Shown piece by piece: positions 32,379 through 43,320 of a DNA stretch of 64,000 nucleotides (positions are counted from its first letter, which is position 1; each line of letters begins with the position of its first letter). The position numbers and the translations under genes were made by a program. The stretch is from contig CAJQUW010007815.1 in the NCBI GenBank assembly GCA_907163375.1, positions 124,001 to 188,000 on the forward strand. Reading direction: 5' to 3'. This stretch comes from Prostheceraeus crozeri (lineage: Eukaryota > Platyhelminthes > Polycladida > Euryleptidae). The notes below the pieces were generated by a model. The model ran no database searches, was not told where the DNA came from, and saw nothing but the letters and a program-made list of their open reading frames with translations.

Positions 32379-33728
32379 TTAGAAATCTATAGATCGGCTG
32401 CTCATTATCCGAAAAGTTGAAAATTTTTGAACCGTCTTTGAACGCTCAATGACTGCCGTGAACGCATCAGCAGCAGCCATTTGCTTATCGATTAGCTGAT
32501 TCTGTTTGACCCGTAGGATGGCTGCTTCTTCAAAATCTTTCAGCTGTGCGTTTAGAACCTGGAAAGGAAAAAAAATTTGATAAGCTATAGCTAAATTTTG
32601 GTATTCTATCTGACTGTAGGTATTTGCTATAGTTGTTTGCATTAATAAAAAAATGTGCTGTGTTATTTCTAGAATATCGCAAACATTTTCACTTACATGT
32701 GTCATACACAATAGAATTAGGATATAAAATAGAACAACATCTACTGATTAGCCAAGTACAAGTGTTTGCTGTACTTTAAATGAGTCGAACTTAAAAGAGT
32801 CAATTTCCCCTACATATGTACCTACTTTTTGTATATCAGTTATATGTTGCTTATTTACTAAGTCACAGACTGTATTCGAATTAGACTATAATTTCAAAAG
32901 CAGAATGGTGATCACCCATAAGACTATTGAGAGAATCAAATATTAACGGATTGTAATTTATTATCTAACTAAATCACTGAATTATTAAAACTAAAACTGA
33001 ATGACGGCATCTGCGGTTCTACTGTTAATTGAGTTGAAGTATCAGGGTGTGATTCATTTCTTGAATGTCTATGCAGACATGCAGTTAGGGACCTGCGCAT
33101 CACATAGACCTAGATAACAAATGTGCAACAACAAACATTTGCACAAAAAAATTACCTCCATTTGCTTTTGTCGGAGATCATCGTCGCTGATTTTTCTCGT
33201 CTTCTTGAACTCTGCTACTGAGGTCGACCAAGTTGGTGAAGTTGCTGGCGGTGGTGGCTGTATCATACAGCCTGTATGTTCATTGGCGGCATTTCTTTAT
33301 CGCGAGAGAAACTTGTGTCCACAGCGGCCACAGCAGCTTTAGTTGCTATCACTGGAGTCTCAATCCCTCCGTCGCAACCTTTAAAGCCTTTTTTTCTCCC
33401 CCAACAACTCGATAACTTGATTGGTGGCATCCGAAAATGGTTTCTCCTTGCTTTTACCCCCACCTATCTTGCATCTTGATCGTTTGTTTGAAGCATTAGT
33501 CGATTTTGCGACAGACTTAATATTTTGCCAACGCTTCTTGCAGTGCACCCAGTTGAAGTTTGTTCTATTCTCATTATTCATTGATCTTGCGATTCTCTCC
33601 CAGGCATTTTTCCGTTTCTTGTTCAAGTGGGATGAATTGCCCTTGCATTCAATATCATCTATGTTGTCTCTATAAAGTTCAACTAAACGACCATCCTTTT
33701 CATTATCAAACTTCGACGCCGATTCCAT
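32379..33728 (-). pseudogene. Harbinger 2 Myb/SANT-like DNA-binding protein
   Basis: Starts MESASKFDNEKDGRLVELYR. The DNA-binding domain is a trihelix Myb type: KKRKNAWERIARSMN then NFNWVHCKKRWQNIKSVAKS, with three well-spaced Trp. The following part loses frame at an A-run near 33395 (ELLGEKK..). The distal exon MIQPPPPATSPTWSTSVAEF..LRQKQMEV ends at a GTAATT donor (33160), and an acceptor TTTCCAG at about 32560 leads to the C-terminal charged helix VLNAQLKDFEEAAILRVKQN.. SRSIDF. It is unrelated at sequence level to the protein of Harbinger 1 outside the fold, so the two elements are different families. Confidence 0.7.
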
Positions 33729-33853
33729 TTTTCGTTGCGAACGTATGTAGTGTATGCTAATGTAAACCTCTCACGTACAATATCGCGAAGAAATAGACAC
33801 ATAAACAAGCGGATTGGTCGCTTCAAGAAAAGAAAGCACCATGAAAACCACAG

Positions 33854-34106
33854 AAATTGACAACAATAAAACCTCTAGAATGGAAATTAAGTTTCATGCA
33901 ATGCACAATAACGGCACATAAATCGCACGCATTTTCACTTAGATGCACCTGCCAACGTCTGTATCATTGGATTAGAATCAGTCACATGAGTAAATCGAAG
34001 CCTTTAATTGGTTCTTCATGCCCCAACTTAGTTCCCCCGGATGTGCCGCGACCTTGAGTCAATTTCCATTCTAGAGAACTTCAGATAAACAGTTTATTTC
34101 TATGAT
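33854..34106 (+). repeat. Dispersed repeat nested in Harbinger 2 (copy 1)
   Basis: About 250 bp that recurs in inverted orientation at 42338-42581. Internally, CTCTAGAATGGAAATT (about 33882) is matched by its complement AATTTCCATTCTAGAG (about 34060), giving terminal-repeat-like arms of 16 bp. It sits between the Myb gene start and the right terminus of Harbinger 2. Copy 2 lacks one of the arms. Confidence 0.75.
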
Positions 34107-34572
34107 GAAAACCCTCTATGATGAGAACTCACGCGCTGTTATTTTTAGTTTTTTCGACAAATCTATTGTGATTCCCCCTGACAACACCGTCAATCAGTCA
34201 CGCTTAATCATGCATATATGACGCTTCACATAGAGGTCGCGCTGTATAGTCTGACTACTTTTAGCACGACTTCTAGCGTGATCTCTGCATGCGAATTAGT
34301 CAGACTACAAAGTTCAATCTACTTCTAGTCTGACTATCACGCAGTAGGATGACTTCTAGCTTAATCTACTAGCAAGATCTCTGCATACGGTCCCTGAATC
34401 TGCCAAAGCTTCTGCTATTGATATCTGGTAATCCCATCGACACTATCTATCAATGGCTTTCATATTCAATGACATTTCTTGAAGAAAATTCTTGATTTTG
34501 AAGAATTTGGATCTCAAAATGCGCAAATTAAGTGACTCAATTTTTCACGACAAGATCACATGAAGTAGAGCA

Positions 34573-36383
34573 GGGGCCTGTTTCATAAAATTAAGCAGTC
34601 TGATATGTATCAGTAACATTTTCAGCAGTGAAATATAAAGCACTGCTTTAAATTGCGTTTCATAAAAATTAATTTTCCGACTGAAGATTAAGCAGTCTAA
34701 ATTAATCAGTGATACATATAGCGTTTCATAAAGATTTCGATTTGATGAAAACACTGATATATATCAGTGTGATTGAGTGATTAAAACAATTGTGGATAAT
34801 TCTTCGTAAATAAAATAATTTTTGACAGCATAGAGTAAATATGTAGGTAGAGTGTCGACTTAAAAAAATATCTGTATACAGTGAAAATTTTTATATGAAA
34901 AGATTCAGTTTTTTTTGGAGATTACGTTCCTGCGGTCCAAAACATTATTTGAGCAGCTTTAAAAAACCTCTATATTTGCCAATTTAATTACTACCGACAT
35001 GACTCCCCGTTGTAAGAAGTATGAAACAAGTTGGATATCAAAAGGAATGAATATTCGCTAACAAGCATCGCAACTAAGCGGAAATTGTGCTGATGATCAA
35101 GAAAATGTAATGAACGGCATTATAATGGAAGTCTTCATAAAAAGTTGAGATTTTATTGTGCTGTCGTGGCTGAAATTTCATATTTTTGATTCAATTTTCA
35201 TCGGCATGAATTTATGATTGAGTAAATTCATGTTTCACTTCTTGAATCTGAATAGTGATGTGCACCCATTTACATCTTTCAAAGTTAATTGAGATCATTG
35301 TCTTTGATTCTGTTATTTTGCTCTACCAGCTGCTTGAGATAAGATCGCGCTTAAAAAGATTCTCGTGTGGTTCAGCATGAAAGCAATGGGGTCATCGAGT
35401 TGCTAATTTAACAAACAGTACCGCTCCGAGGCTGTCATGACACGGACAATCTGTAAAATAATCTCATTTCCATCTGCTTTATACTGTCATAATCAGTCAA
35501 TTCCGTTGTAATTTCTTCAAACTGCACAAATGCGCATATCTCACATTTGGAGACAATTCCAACTGTATTCACCTCGAGTTCATTTAATAAAATCGAAAGT
35601 GTATATACATGTACATTGGGGATTTAATAAATGCGGAGTTTCCACTCTACCTAATATACCTACTCTATGTTTGACAGTAATTGAAATAATAATTAGGGAA
35701 GTCAATCTGAGGCAAATGGTGGAATATTTGAGAATCTTTTTTTCTAGCTGTCATCGATGTATGTAAAAGTCAATACCTCAACGTCTTTTAATATTGAAAT
35801 GATTTCATTACATGCCGTACCTCATTACACGAAAAAAATCGAAGCCCTCAAAGCAACCCTGTAATTTTGCTGTTACCGGACGTTTTATCGTCACAGCAAT
35901 GCCACTTTTCAAAGGAAGAATTTTTCTATAAACAGTATCCAAATTTACCATTCTGACAAATAGTTTGTTACTGACAGTAAAATTGAAAATCAAAAGCCGT
36001 TTTCCCATTTTTAAGTTGTATTTGCAATCATTTCTCCGATATTTTAAGTTTCTATAACTTTCTCGATGATCATTCTCAGATTTATCAACCTCAAGATGTT
36101 GATAGAAATTTTCACATTTCTATCAGTGAATTTCCATATTTTCAATTTTCGCGCGCTACTGATACTTCTTTGTGAAACGCAATTCTTTTCCAGACTGCTT
36201 AAAATACTGATTTTAAGCAGTGTGGGACTGATATAAATCACTGCTTAATATTTGGTTTTGTGAAACGCTGTAAATTTCGACTTTAAATCACTGTTTTATA
36301 TTTATTTTATGAAACGCAGAAAATTTTCCACACTGATAAAACCACTGATATAAAGCACTGATTTATTTTATGAAACAGGCCCC
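34573..36383. mobile_element. 1.8-kb non-autonomous DNA element with GGGGCCTGTTTCATAAAAT ends
   Basis: Perfect 19-bp terminal inverted repeats GGGGCCTGTTTCATAAAAT at both ends. Inside each end the words TTTCATAAA and CACTGATATA/TATCAGTG recur many times, a subterminal array of likely transposase sites. The interior has no coding capacity. Flanks AGAGCA (34567-34572) and AGAGGA (36384-36389) could be a 6-bp target duplication with one change. The superfamily is not certain. Confidence 0.75.
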
Positions 36384-37620
36384 AGAGGATGGCAACTTAA
36401 ACCAACCTTCGGCCAACTGAATCAGGTTAAGCCTCCTCGAGAGCCGCAAGTACGTAAGAAGTTCATCAATAAGAAAAGGAATTTCTGTTGTTACTTTTAC
36501 TTACATGCTCGAAACCCAGCATGCATATAATTGAATTGCAATAGAAATAGAATGAAAATCCTCTTTACAATTCTGTTCATAAAGAAATCATAAATGACTT
36601 TTATTTGTCATCATTTTTGTGCATCAATAATAACATTAAACCGCCTATATATTGGACAAAATAGATTGCGTAGAGCACATGCCGATATAATAATTAATTA
36701 TTGACTTGCTCAAGTCTGTGCGTACATTCTTGAAGCCTAAATTATGAAAATCGTTGATCATAAAATATACTTAGTCCATGATTTGCAATTCGAATAAGCT
36801 AATGCATGTATATGGAAAAAATCTCCACATAGAGGAAAGAATGAATCTTCCAACTGTGTCCAAAACACTTGATTTGTAAATGCACAGGAGCTGCGCAAAG
36901 TCGTATGAGAAAATCTTGTGTGCTTTGTCATTCACTGCATCAACTCATAAATATTGTGACAAATCACTGAAGTCATAAGTTTGGAAGAAGTTTCCTGGTA
37001 AATGTTTGTGCTATAAATAGGATGCTCGGCACCTTCATAAGAAAAAGCTATGAGGTGAAATTTCTTAAATCGATTTATTAGACGTTTCCTAAGTTAACTT
37101 ATTAAGCTGATTTTCTTCAGCAATCTCTTGCTGTAGTCAGCATGAAATCAGGCATCTATTTTATGCGGTGCTAGTCAGGTGATTGCAGGCAAGTTGTAGG
37201 CCCATTTTAGAATGACGAAAACAGTGTTGCGTATCTCATGACGAATTGATGGAGTGTTGCGAGTTCCACTCAGCCAAGTAATTTCTCCAATTTATCCAAG
37301 TTGGTATATGAATGTTGAAAACAATCAAATTCTAAGGGAAAGAGAAGTAAGCCGAAACAACAAATGCCAATCAAATAACATTAGTAGTAAATAGCACTTA
37401 GAAAATGCTTCCAGTCAAAAAATCAAACCCGCACATTGCTTTTGAATATTCCCCACATGAAATTTCTCAGCTAAAAATAGATGGTGATGGATGTTCATTC
37501 CCAGTTGAAAGCAAAAAAGAATAGTTGGGTCCAAATTTCTGCACAAGTCACGGAAAAATCATTCTTATAGGCCCAGGCCTATGGATGCAGTAAGACTAGA
37601 AGGACCAAGCCCACTTAAGA
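36384..37620. other. No gene recognised
   Basis: AT-rich sequence without a recognisable gene, RNA gene or element end. Confidence 0.5.
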
Positions 37621-37717
37621 TAAAACAGGAAGATCAGCGGTTATCCGAATCTTTTTGATAGAGTCTTCTCTATCAAAAATATTCGGGTAATAATAACCGC
37701 TGATCTTCCTGTTTTGA
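37621..37717. repeat. ~97-bp hairpin
   Basis: AAAACAGGAAGATCAGCGGT on the left is matched by ACCGCTGATCTTCCTGTTTT on the right, with an inner arm TTTTTGATAGAG/CTCTATCAAAAA. A few mismatches and a small bulge lie between. Loop of about four bases. It could be a tiny foldback element or a small-RNA-type hairpin; no decision is possible from sequence. Confidence 0.8.
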
Positions 37718-39249
37718 CATCGTGAAAATGATAAACAATTTCAGTGTATTGAAATCGGTCTAATTTCAGTTGTTTATACTTGGCTATGTGTGATCCTGAC
37801 ATGAAAAGCATCAGAATAATTCATCATTAAAAATGTGTGGCATATGCCTGGTAGATAGGAAATGACATTGTAGTGCATATAATCCTTACTACTCGTTTTC
37901 GAAGTGAGATCAAAAGGGCAAAGACAAAACAAGCCACGTTCAGCGTCATGATCAAACCGACAGAAAATTATTATGAAAATTTATGACTAGAAGATGGAAT
38001 TCTTTCATTCAATGAAAAGAAAGTATGATATTCTTTACAGGTGTTTCATGCACTATTTCAGGTTCTATACGATTATTCTTTCACACGTTATTTGTTGAAA
38101 ATATTATTAGTAAAGGATTATTACAGAATTAAAGGATTATTTGAAGAAAAGGATATGAAATTTCATGAACAGAATGACTACAAAATCGCTATTCCTTTTA
38201 AACAAGCTCTCAGCTTTTTTTCACAGTTCAGATCGGCACAAGCTGCAAGCTTTGTTTGCAATACCAGCACTCATACACACTGGTCATATATCAAAGTCAC
38301 TGTAAAATCGGACTTGTAAATTCAAGCTATCAGTTTTGTGATTAATGTCCGGTTCTCCTGTGCTATGCTGAGCAGTCATGTTTGAAAGCAGTTTACTGTA
38401 TTTGATGATAATTTTCCATGACAATTTTAGTCAGTTCATATATCATTTGCATGTATCTTACTGAATATGCTTTGTGATCATGAAAAATGATAGTGTGAGA
38501 ATTGATCACAAAAAATGGACCACCTAAATTATATCAGGCTTCAATCGACTCTCCCTCCTTTCAATCTTATTTTACATTGATAAGCTATACACCATCCAGG
38601 AGCTTATGTTTTCAGCTTTTCAATGAGCCATTGTACATTTGTATCCGTCGTTGTTTAAGATTCACACAGGTCAAAATGTCAAAATTGCCACTTTTAGAAA
38701 TCTCAAATTTTCAATGTGAAAACATGTGAGCATGGCAATAAATCAAACATCAAGTGAAAAGGTTTTCTCTGAGGATTCTTTTGATGTATTGCTTGCTGAA
38801 ATCGGTGTACTTTTAGAGAAGTTATGATGTCCCAAATTTATTACATAATCTTCTGTTTCTGTTGATTGTTGAGTAGCTGTCGACATCTTCTGGCGCTAAC
38901 AAGGTCATTTTCAGGCCTTCGATATCTACGTTGTCTGGACGTCTGCATAGCCAGATCAAAGTGATCATCCAGATAAGTTGTAAACAAAATTTTCATCTTT
39001 TTCATTTTTGAATTCATCTTATGTCACGATGACTGATTTGAAGCCTGTGAAAGTGTTTATGAAGTTTCTGCTCTTTTGTCAGAAGGGCAGTCCGAACGGT
39101 TAGTTAGCCAAAACGATTTCGAAAGCAAATTACCTGTGAGAAGCCTGGGATACAGGTGAAACAGGTTGGGCTTGATTCTGTGTTTTCCTTTATACTTCTG
39201 AGTGAATTTATTGAGCACAAACACGTATATATAGCACAATAGCACAAGA
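37718..39249. other. No gene recognised
   Basis: AT-rich; open frames at 38041-38319 and 38502-38729 (+) have no recognisable content. Confidence 0.45.
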
Positions 39250-41117
39250 CTGCCAGACAGCTTGACCTAGATAACTGAGGCAACAGCATCAGACCTTGTA
39301 GCTTTCTTGGGATTAGCATTATTTAATATGTTATACACTTCCTTTGGCGAAAATCTGAATGGGATAGCACAACTTTGTAAACGATCATCAACCATAAGAT
39401 CAATGATGAAATTTTTTGAATAATGGTCACTTAATGTCTCAAGAATTTCATGCGCACTTTTTGGATGATCGACATGGGGAAGCCATTTTCTTTCCAGCAG
39501 TTTTCCAGTCACACTCTTGCATATATGCCATGTCGAACGATTCTGTTTCATCATGTACTCACTGCAACGTCTTTTGGCATTGTATATTTCAATCCTCACA
39601 TTTTCCTTGTAATGAGAATACAGTAACCACTGACGATTTCGATGTGCGGAGAAACGCTTATTGATGAATGCTTTTATGTGATTTGACATCCATGGCTTTT
39701 CTTTGCTCCCATGTTTGACCATATCGAACGGAATCAACGTTGAGATTAGTGTCATTGAGTAAAGAGTCCCGGGAAATGGCATCAAGAAAAGATTTTGCTT
39801 TGAGAAGTTTCGACGGTCCATAACAGGAATGTACGATGTTGAGTTTGAAAGACTTTAATATGGATTAAGGAGAAGAACGACATTGTCAAAATCCGCACAT
39901 CCTGGTAACATGAGGTAATACTCTCAGGTAGGAGAATGTCATCGAGCACAGCACTTCTTCCTCAAGTCGGCGTCGACACAGTTTTCGACAGATTGAAATC
40001 GATTTCCAGAATTTGTGTGATTAAAGTCACCACATAGCCTACGTGAAGCGTCAAAGGTGGATACATGCCGAAATACTTATCACGAACAGCAGAAATAAAG
40101 TTCAGTGACGACTTTTGATCTGCGATGTTCATAGAGCTTCCATGATGGAAGTACAGTACTGCAAAATGGCATTGTGCATCTTATGTTGGGCGTGTAAGAT
40201 GAGACATTCCATGTTGACAGTAGGTGAGTAAGTATTGATGTCAGAAACAATAAAGTCACATTTAATCAACATAGCGATTCCACCAACCTTCCTGCCAACC
40301 TTTCAGTAGGATCGGTAAACATTATAGTGATCGATTCAAAAAAGCCTCGTCAATTGAAGGATCAAGCAGCGACTCCACACAGGCGATGAAATGTGGAGTA
40401 CATTGATGCGGAAAGATGGGTACTGCTCAGCACCTCTTAGTCATCCTAAAGTTCGAGACGCTATCTCGCCTCGACGAATAAAAATGTCCTCGCCACCATC
40501 CTTTCGCCGTCGAAATTCTTGTACAAGTTTCTGATCTTCGGCCAGCTGCTGTCGTGTCATGCGTCATGTCGAACGTAGATTCTCTGACCGGTGGGTACTG
40601 CACTATTATCGGACTTCAGTTTCCATGAAACTTCTGTGTCCCCTCTTAGCAATACGACCAAAGGAGACTATTTTCCTGGAAGGAACACCAAGACCCTCGC
40701 AAAGGTTGTTGACCATTACATTATCATTTTGCTTGAATATTTAAGGATTCTCATCATTTATATATTCAGGCAGACCAGAGATGAAACATTTTATCGCTTT
40801 TCAAATATTTCATTCGTTTCATTAATTGTTTCCGCAACAATTCTACCAATTGCTACAGCTTGCAATTCTTGCTCAATAGTGAATATTCTATTCATGATAT
40901 CTCGGATGTTAATGCTTTTGCACATATTACATGAGTACGAAATTTGATCGTAAGATACGATAAATTTGCCAATTTTGACAGAAACGCTAGAACACTCTTT
41001 CCGAGGATGAAATTTCTTCTTACAATTCATGCAGTATATCGGATCATTGTTAATAGAGCCATTACATGCGGCACAAACAATAGCTGGTGCTTCACTGCCA
41101 TTCGGTTGCAACTTCAT
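39250..41117 (-). mobile_element. Rex1/CR1-like LINE, 5' part, decayed
   Basis: Read on -, a zinc-binding start (41117-40791): CAACNGSINNDPIYCMNCKK and FHPRKEC..CNMCKS, PHD-like, followed by a helical tail (RDIMNRIFTIEQELQAVAIG). Next an apurinic-type endonuclease in scraps (about 40310-40150: VGGIAMLIKCDFIVSDINTY, TVNMECLILHAQ). Then the spacer before the reverse transcriptase (39821-39267): KPWMSNHIKAFINKRFSAHR, AKRRCSEYMMKQNRSTWHIC, SDHYSKNFIIDLMV, FSPKEVYNILNNANPKKATR. The copy stops where the palm domain should begin, so the reverse transcriptase itself is absent. Middle part has several frame breaks. The element at 53.2-54.3 kb is the complementary 3' half of a similar family. Confidence 0.7.
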
Positions 41118-41251
41118 CGCTTGTCAAAATACATATTTGTTGTATACAGTGTACATGCCGAAGTTTCAATAAAAAGTTGCACGATGTCAAACTCATATAT
41201 CACATTTAGCTGCCGAGAGTTCCATATATATATAAATTCAAAATAAAGGTT

Positions 41252-41776
41252 CCAAGGAAAACTGAGAAATCTTATTCCCTGACGCGTTTCTAGAGTATCG
41301 ATTTTAAAGTAGAAAACGTTTTAAGAACTCTCAATATTAAATCGAATCTTAACTGCCTTTCATGCAATGTAATTTACGCTCATTTTTGAAAAGGTTGTCA
41401 TCAGTTTTATATCGGTCAAAGTGGTGGAATGTTTAAGACGAGAATAGCGATTCATAGGCAACATATATTACATCCGCATTATGCCATCCTAAACGTAAGC
41501 AAGCACATAGCATCTTGTGCTAGTGAGCATGGGGTAAAATTTATGGCCGCACCGATATATCAATTGCCTCCTCAATGCAGTAAATACCACAGAGAGAAAG
41601 AATAAGAGTTTTTCATTTCTATGCTTAAACATCCACGGAATAAGAATGAACATTAAAATATCCATGCATATTTTGTATTATGTTGTTTGATTTAAATATA
41701 ATTTCATTCTATTTGACAAGCTCTAAGAGTGAGCAGAAACGCGTCAGGGAATAAGATTTCTCAGTTTTCCTTGGAA
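41252..41776 (+). mobile_element. Penelope-like element fragment, GIY-YIG domain between inverted ends
   Basis: The + strand at about 41350-41640 reads GCHQFYIGQSGGMFKTRIAI, HRQHILHPHYAILNVSKHIA, CASEHGVKFMAAPIYQLP, the order of the GIY-YIG endonuclease that ends Penelope-like retroelements. It is bracketed by inverted ends: TTCCAAGGAAAACTGAGAAA.. at 41252 and its complement ending at 41776, with AAACGCGTCAGGGAATAAG inside each. Only the 3' part of the element is present; no reverse transcriptase was seen. A long (TA)n tract follows. Degenerate. Confidence 0.7.
41713..41749 (+). ncRNA. Hammerhead-ribozyme-like relic at the Penelope fragment end
   Basis: Order of parts: TTGACAA (where CTGATGA is expected), stem II GCTC-TAAGAGT-GAGC, A, GAAA, the self-complementary CGCG, TC, AGGG. 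Penelope-like elements are known to carry hammerhead motifs in their terminal repeats. The 5' conserved box is degenerate here, so this is a relic at best. Confidence 0.4.
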
Positions 41777-41814
41777 CCTTTTTTGGAATTTCTTATTTTT
41801 TCCATGTTGGAGTC

Positions 41815-41816
<2 letters not shown>

Positions 41817-41889
<73 letters not shown>
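41817..41889. repeat. (TA)n microsatellite
   Basis: About 72 bp of uninterrupted TA/AT alternation directly after the Penelope-like fragment. Penelope-like elements often sit next to TA tracts. Confidence 0.95.
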
Positions 41890-41890
<1 letters not shown>

Positions 41891-42337
41891 CAAAGAAAGA
41901 TCAGGGTCATACTTTTCAAAACCATCCGTACTCAGCAGTACTCAGCAGTTTTTTTTCGGTCATACCATCATCCATACAATCAATGGTTACAAAATGCAGC
42001 AATACGAAAGCTTATATACGAAATGAAATAAACTATGGTGAAATTTACAAATGAAGTCTGATTGGGTGAGATCCACTCCTCTCGTTAGCAAGTGTGTCAA
42101 AGTTGCTTGCTTGATGATCAATATCGTTTCTAGAATTTTAGGAAATTTAGTTCTACTGACGATGCTGAAATTCTCACGTGACGGATTGTGCACGTGCATA
42201 GATATCTCTGTAGGTCAGTTCAGTTTACCAGAAATGTGCTCGTTTATCCGAGTGGCTAAATGGCGTGTTGTAACGCCAACGTATCGCATTTGGCAGTGAT
42301 CACAGCTGTAAAGGTACACAATATCAGATTTGAGCTC
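41890..42337. other. No gene recognised
   Basis: AT-rich with short frames on both strands; nothing identifiable. Confidence 0.5.
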
Positions 42338-42581
42338 ACTCATAGAAATAAACTGTTTATCAAGGAAATTGACTCAGGTCGCGGCAAAAAACCGGGGGAG
42401 AACTAAGTTGGGCATGGATCACCAATGAAGGGCTTCGATTTACTCATGTGACTGATTCTAACCCAATGATACAGACGTTGGCAGGTGCATCTAAGTGAAA
42501 ATATGCGTGCGATTTATGTGCCGTTATTGTGCATTGCATGAAGCTTAATTTCCATTCTAGAGGTTGTATTGTTGTCAATTT
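42338..42581 (-). repeat. Dispersed repeat (copy 2 of 33854-34106, inverted)
   Basis: Reverse-complement match to the repeat nested in Harbinger 2 over about 245 bp, with scattered substitutions. The arm CTCTAGAATGG is deleted at its left side, whereas AATTTCCATTCTAGAG is kept at its right side. Confidence 0.78.
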
Positions 42582-43049
42582 ATATGAGCTCACCCGAAAT
42601 ATAGCATCAACGTTCTGACAAAAATCAAGGGTTTTCAGAATTGGAAAAATCAATTTGATGTGTGATAACTGCTTGCTTGTAGTGGCACTTGGGAAATAGA
42701 AAGGTGCAATCTGCAGTTGAACAAAGTTGTTTCGTTCAATTTTCTCATGATGCAGCTACGGATTGGTTACATCGGCTTGGACTACCATCAAATAAGAGAA
42801 AATGCAAGTCTAGTCATTTCCCGGTTTGAGGCCTGTGCTCTGGCTCATCTGTCTGATATTGAGTTTGTTGAAAAGATAAAGGTTTTCGGTGCTATCTTCA
42901 ATACAAAGTGCACATGGACAGATCATATATCTGTATATAGACTTTTTCATCTGAGAACTTTTTTCCCTCTGAGGTTCCCTTATTGCGTAAAGTATTTCAA
43001 TTATCGATTGCCTCTCCGCTATTTTCTATGTTCACCTGGTCACCTGGTG

Positions 43050-43320
43050 CCTACGACCCTTGGCGACCCAACGTTGGATCCTCCTCCACTTGCTCCAGTC
43101 TCTTGATTCATCAATCATGCAGCTGGCAGTCCAGCCGGTTGCCTCGTGCAAGCCTCCCATCCATCGACATCTCGGTCTGCCTCTCCGTCTTTCTCGGCGC
43201 GGCCAAACATAACATCTTTCTCAAGTGATCCGCTCTTCCGATTCACGTGGCCAAAGTAGCAAAGAGCTGCTGCTTGTAGTGGCTCTTCTGTTTTCACTTG
43301 CTGTAGCACCACTTAACTAT
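43050..43320 (-). pseudogene. LINE C-terminal fragment (RTE-like tail)
   Basis: Read on -: VKTEEPLQAAALCYFGHVNR, SGSLEKDVMFGRAEKDGEA, DVDGWEACTRQPAG. The string (L)xYFGHVxRxxxSLEKxxxxG and then a W-containing segment is the usual end of the reverse-transcriptase protein of RTE-type and some other LINEs. GC content here is clearly higher than in the neighbouring DNA. No palm domain is present. 5'-truncated scrap. Confidence 0.6.

Larger units (their letters stand above)
30882..34394. mobile_element. Harbinger DNA transposon 2, two-gene copy
   Basis: A 3.5-kb Harbinger with terminal inverted repeats GGG(G/A)CCGTATGCAGAGATC at both ends. The word TAGTCTGACTA and variants are repeated many times in the first and last ~150 bp. 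The gene plan is the same as in element 1: transposase on + (31101-32143) and Myb/SANT-like protein on - (33728-32379). The flanks show TGAATCT directly on both sides (30875-30881 and 34395-34401), a 7-bp duplication instead of the usual 3 bp. The transposase carries a few stops and one frameshift, so the copy is dead. A dispersed repeat is nested at 33854-34106. Confidence 0.87.

Noticed and set aside
41729-42031. 100-codon frame across the TA tract
   Set aside because: Its centre is an Ile-Tyr repeat produced by (TA)n, so it is not a gene.
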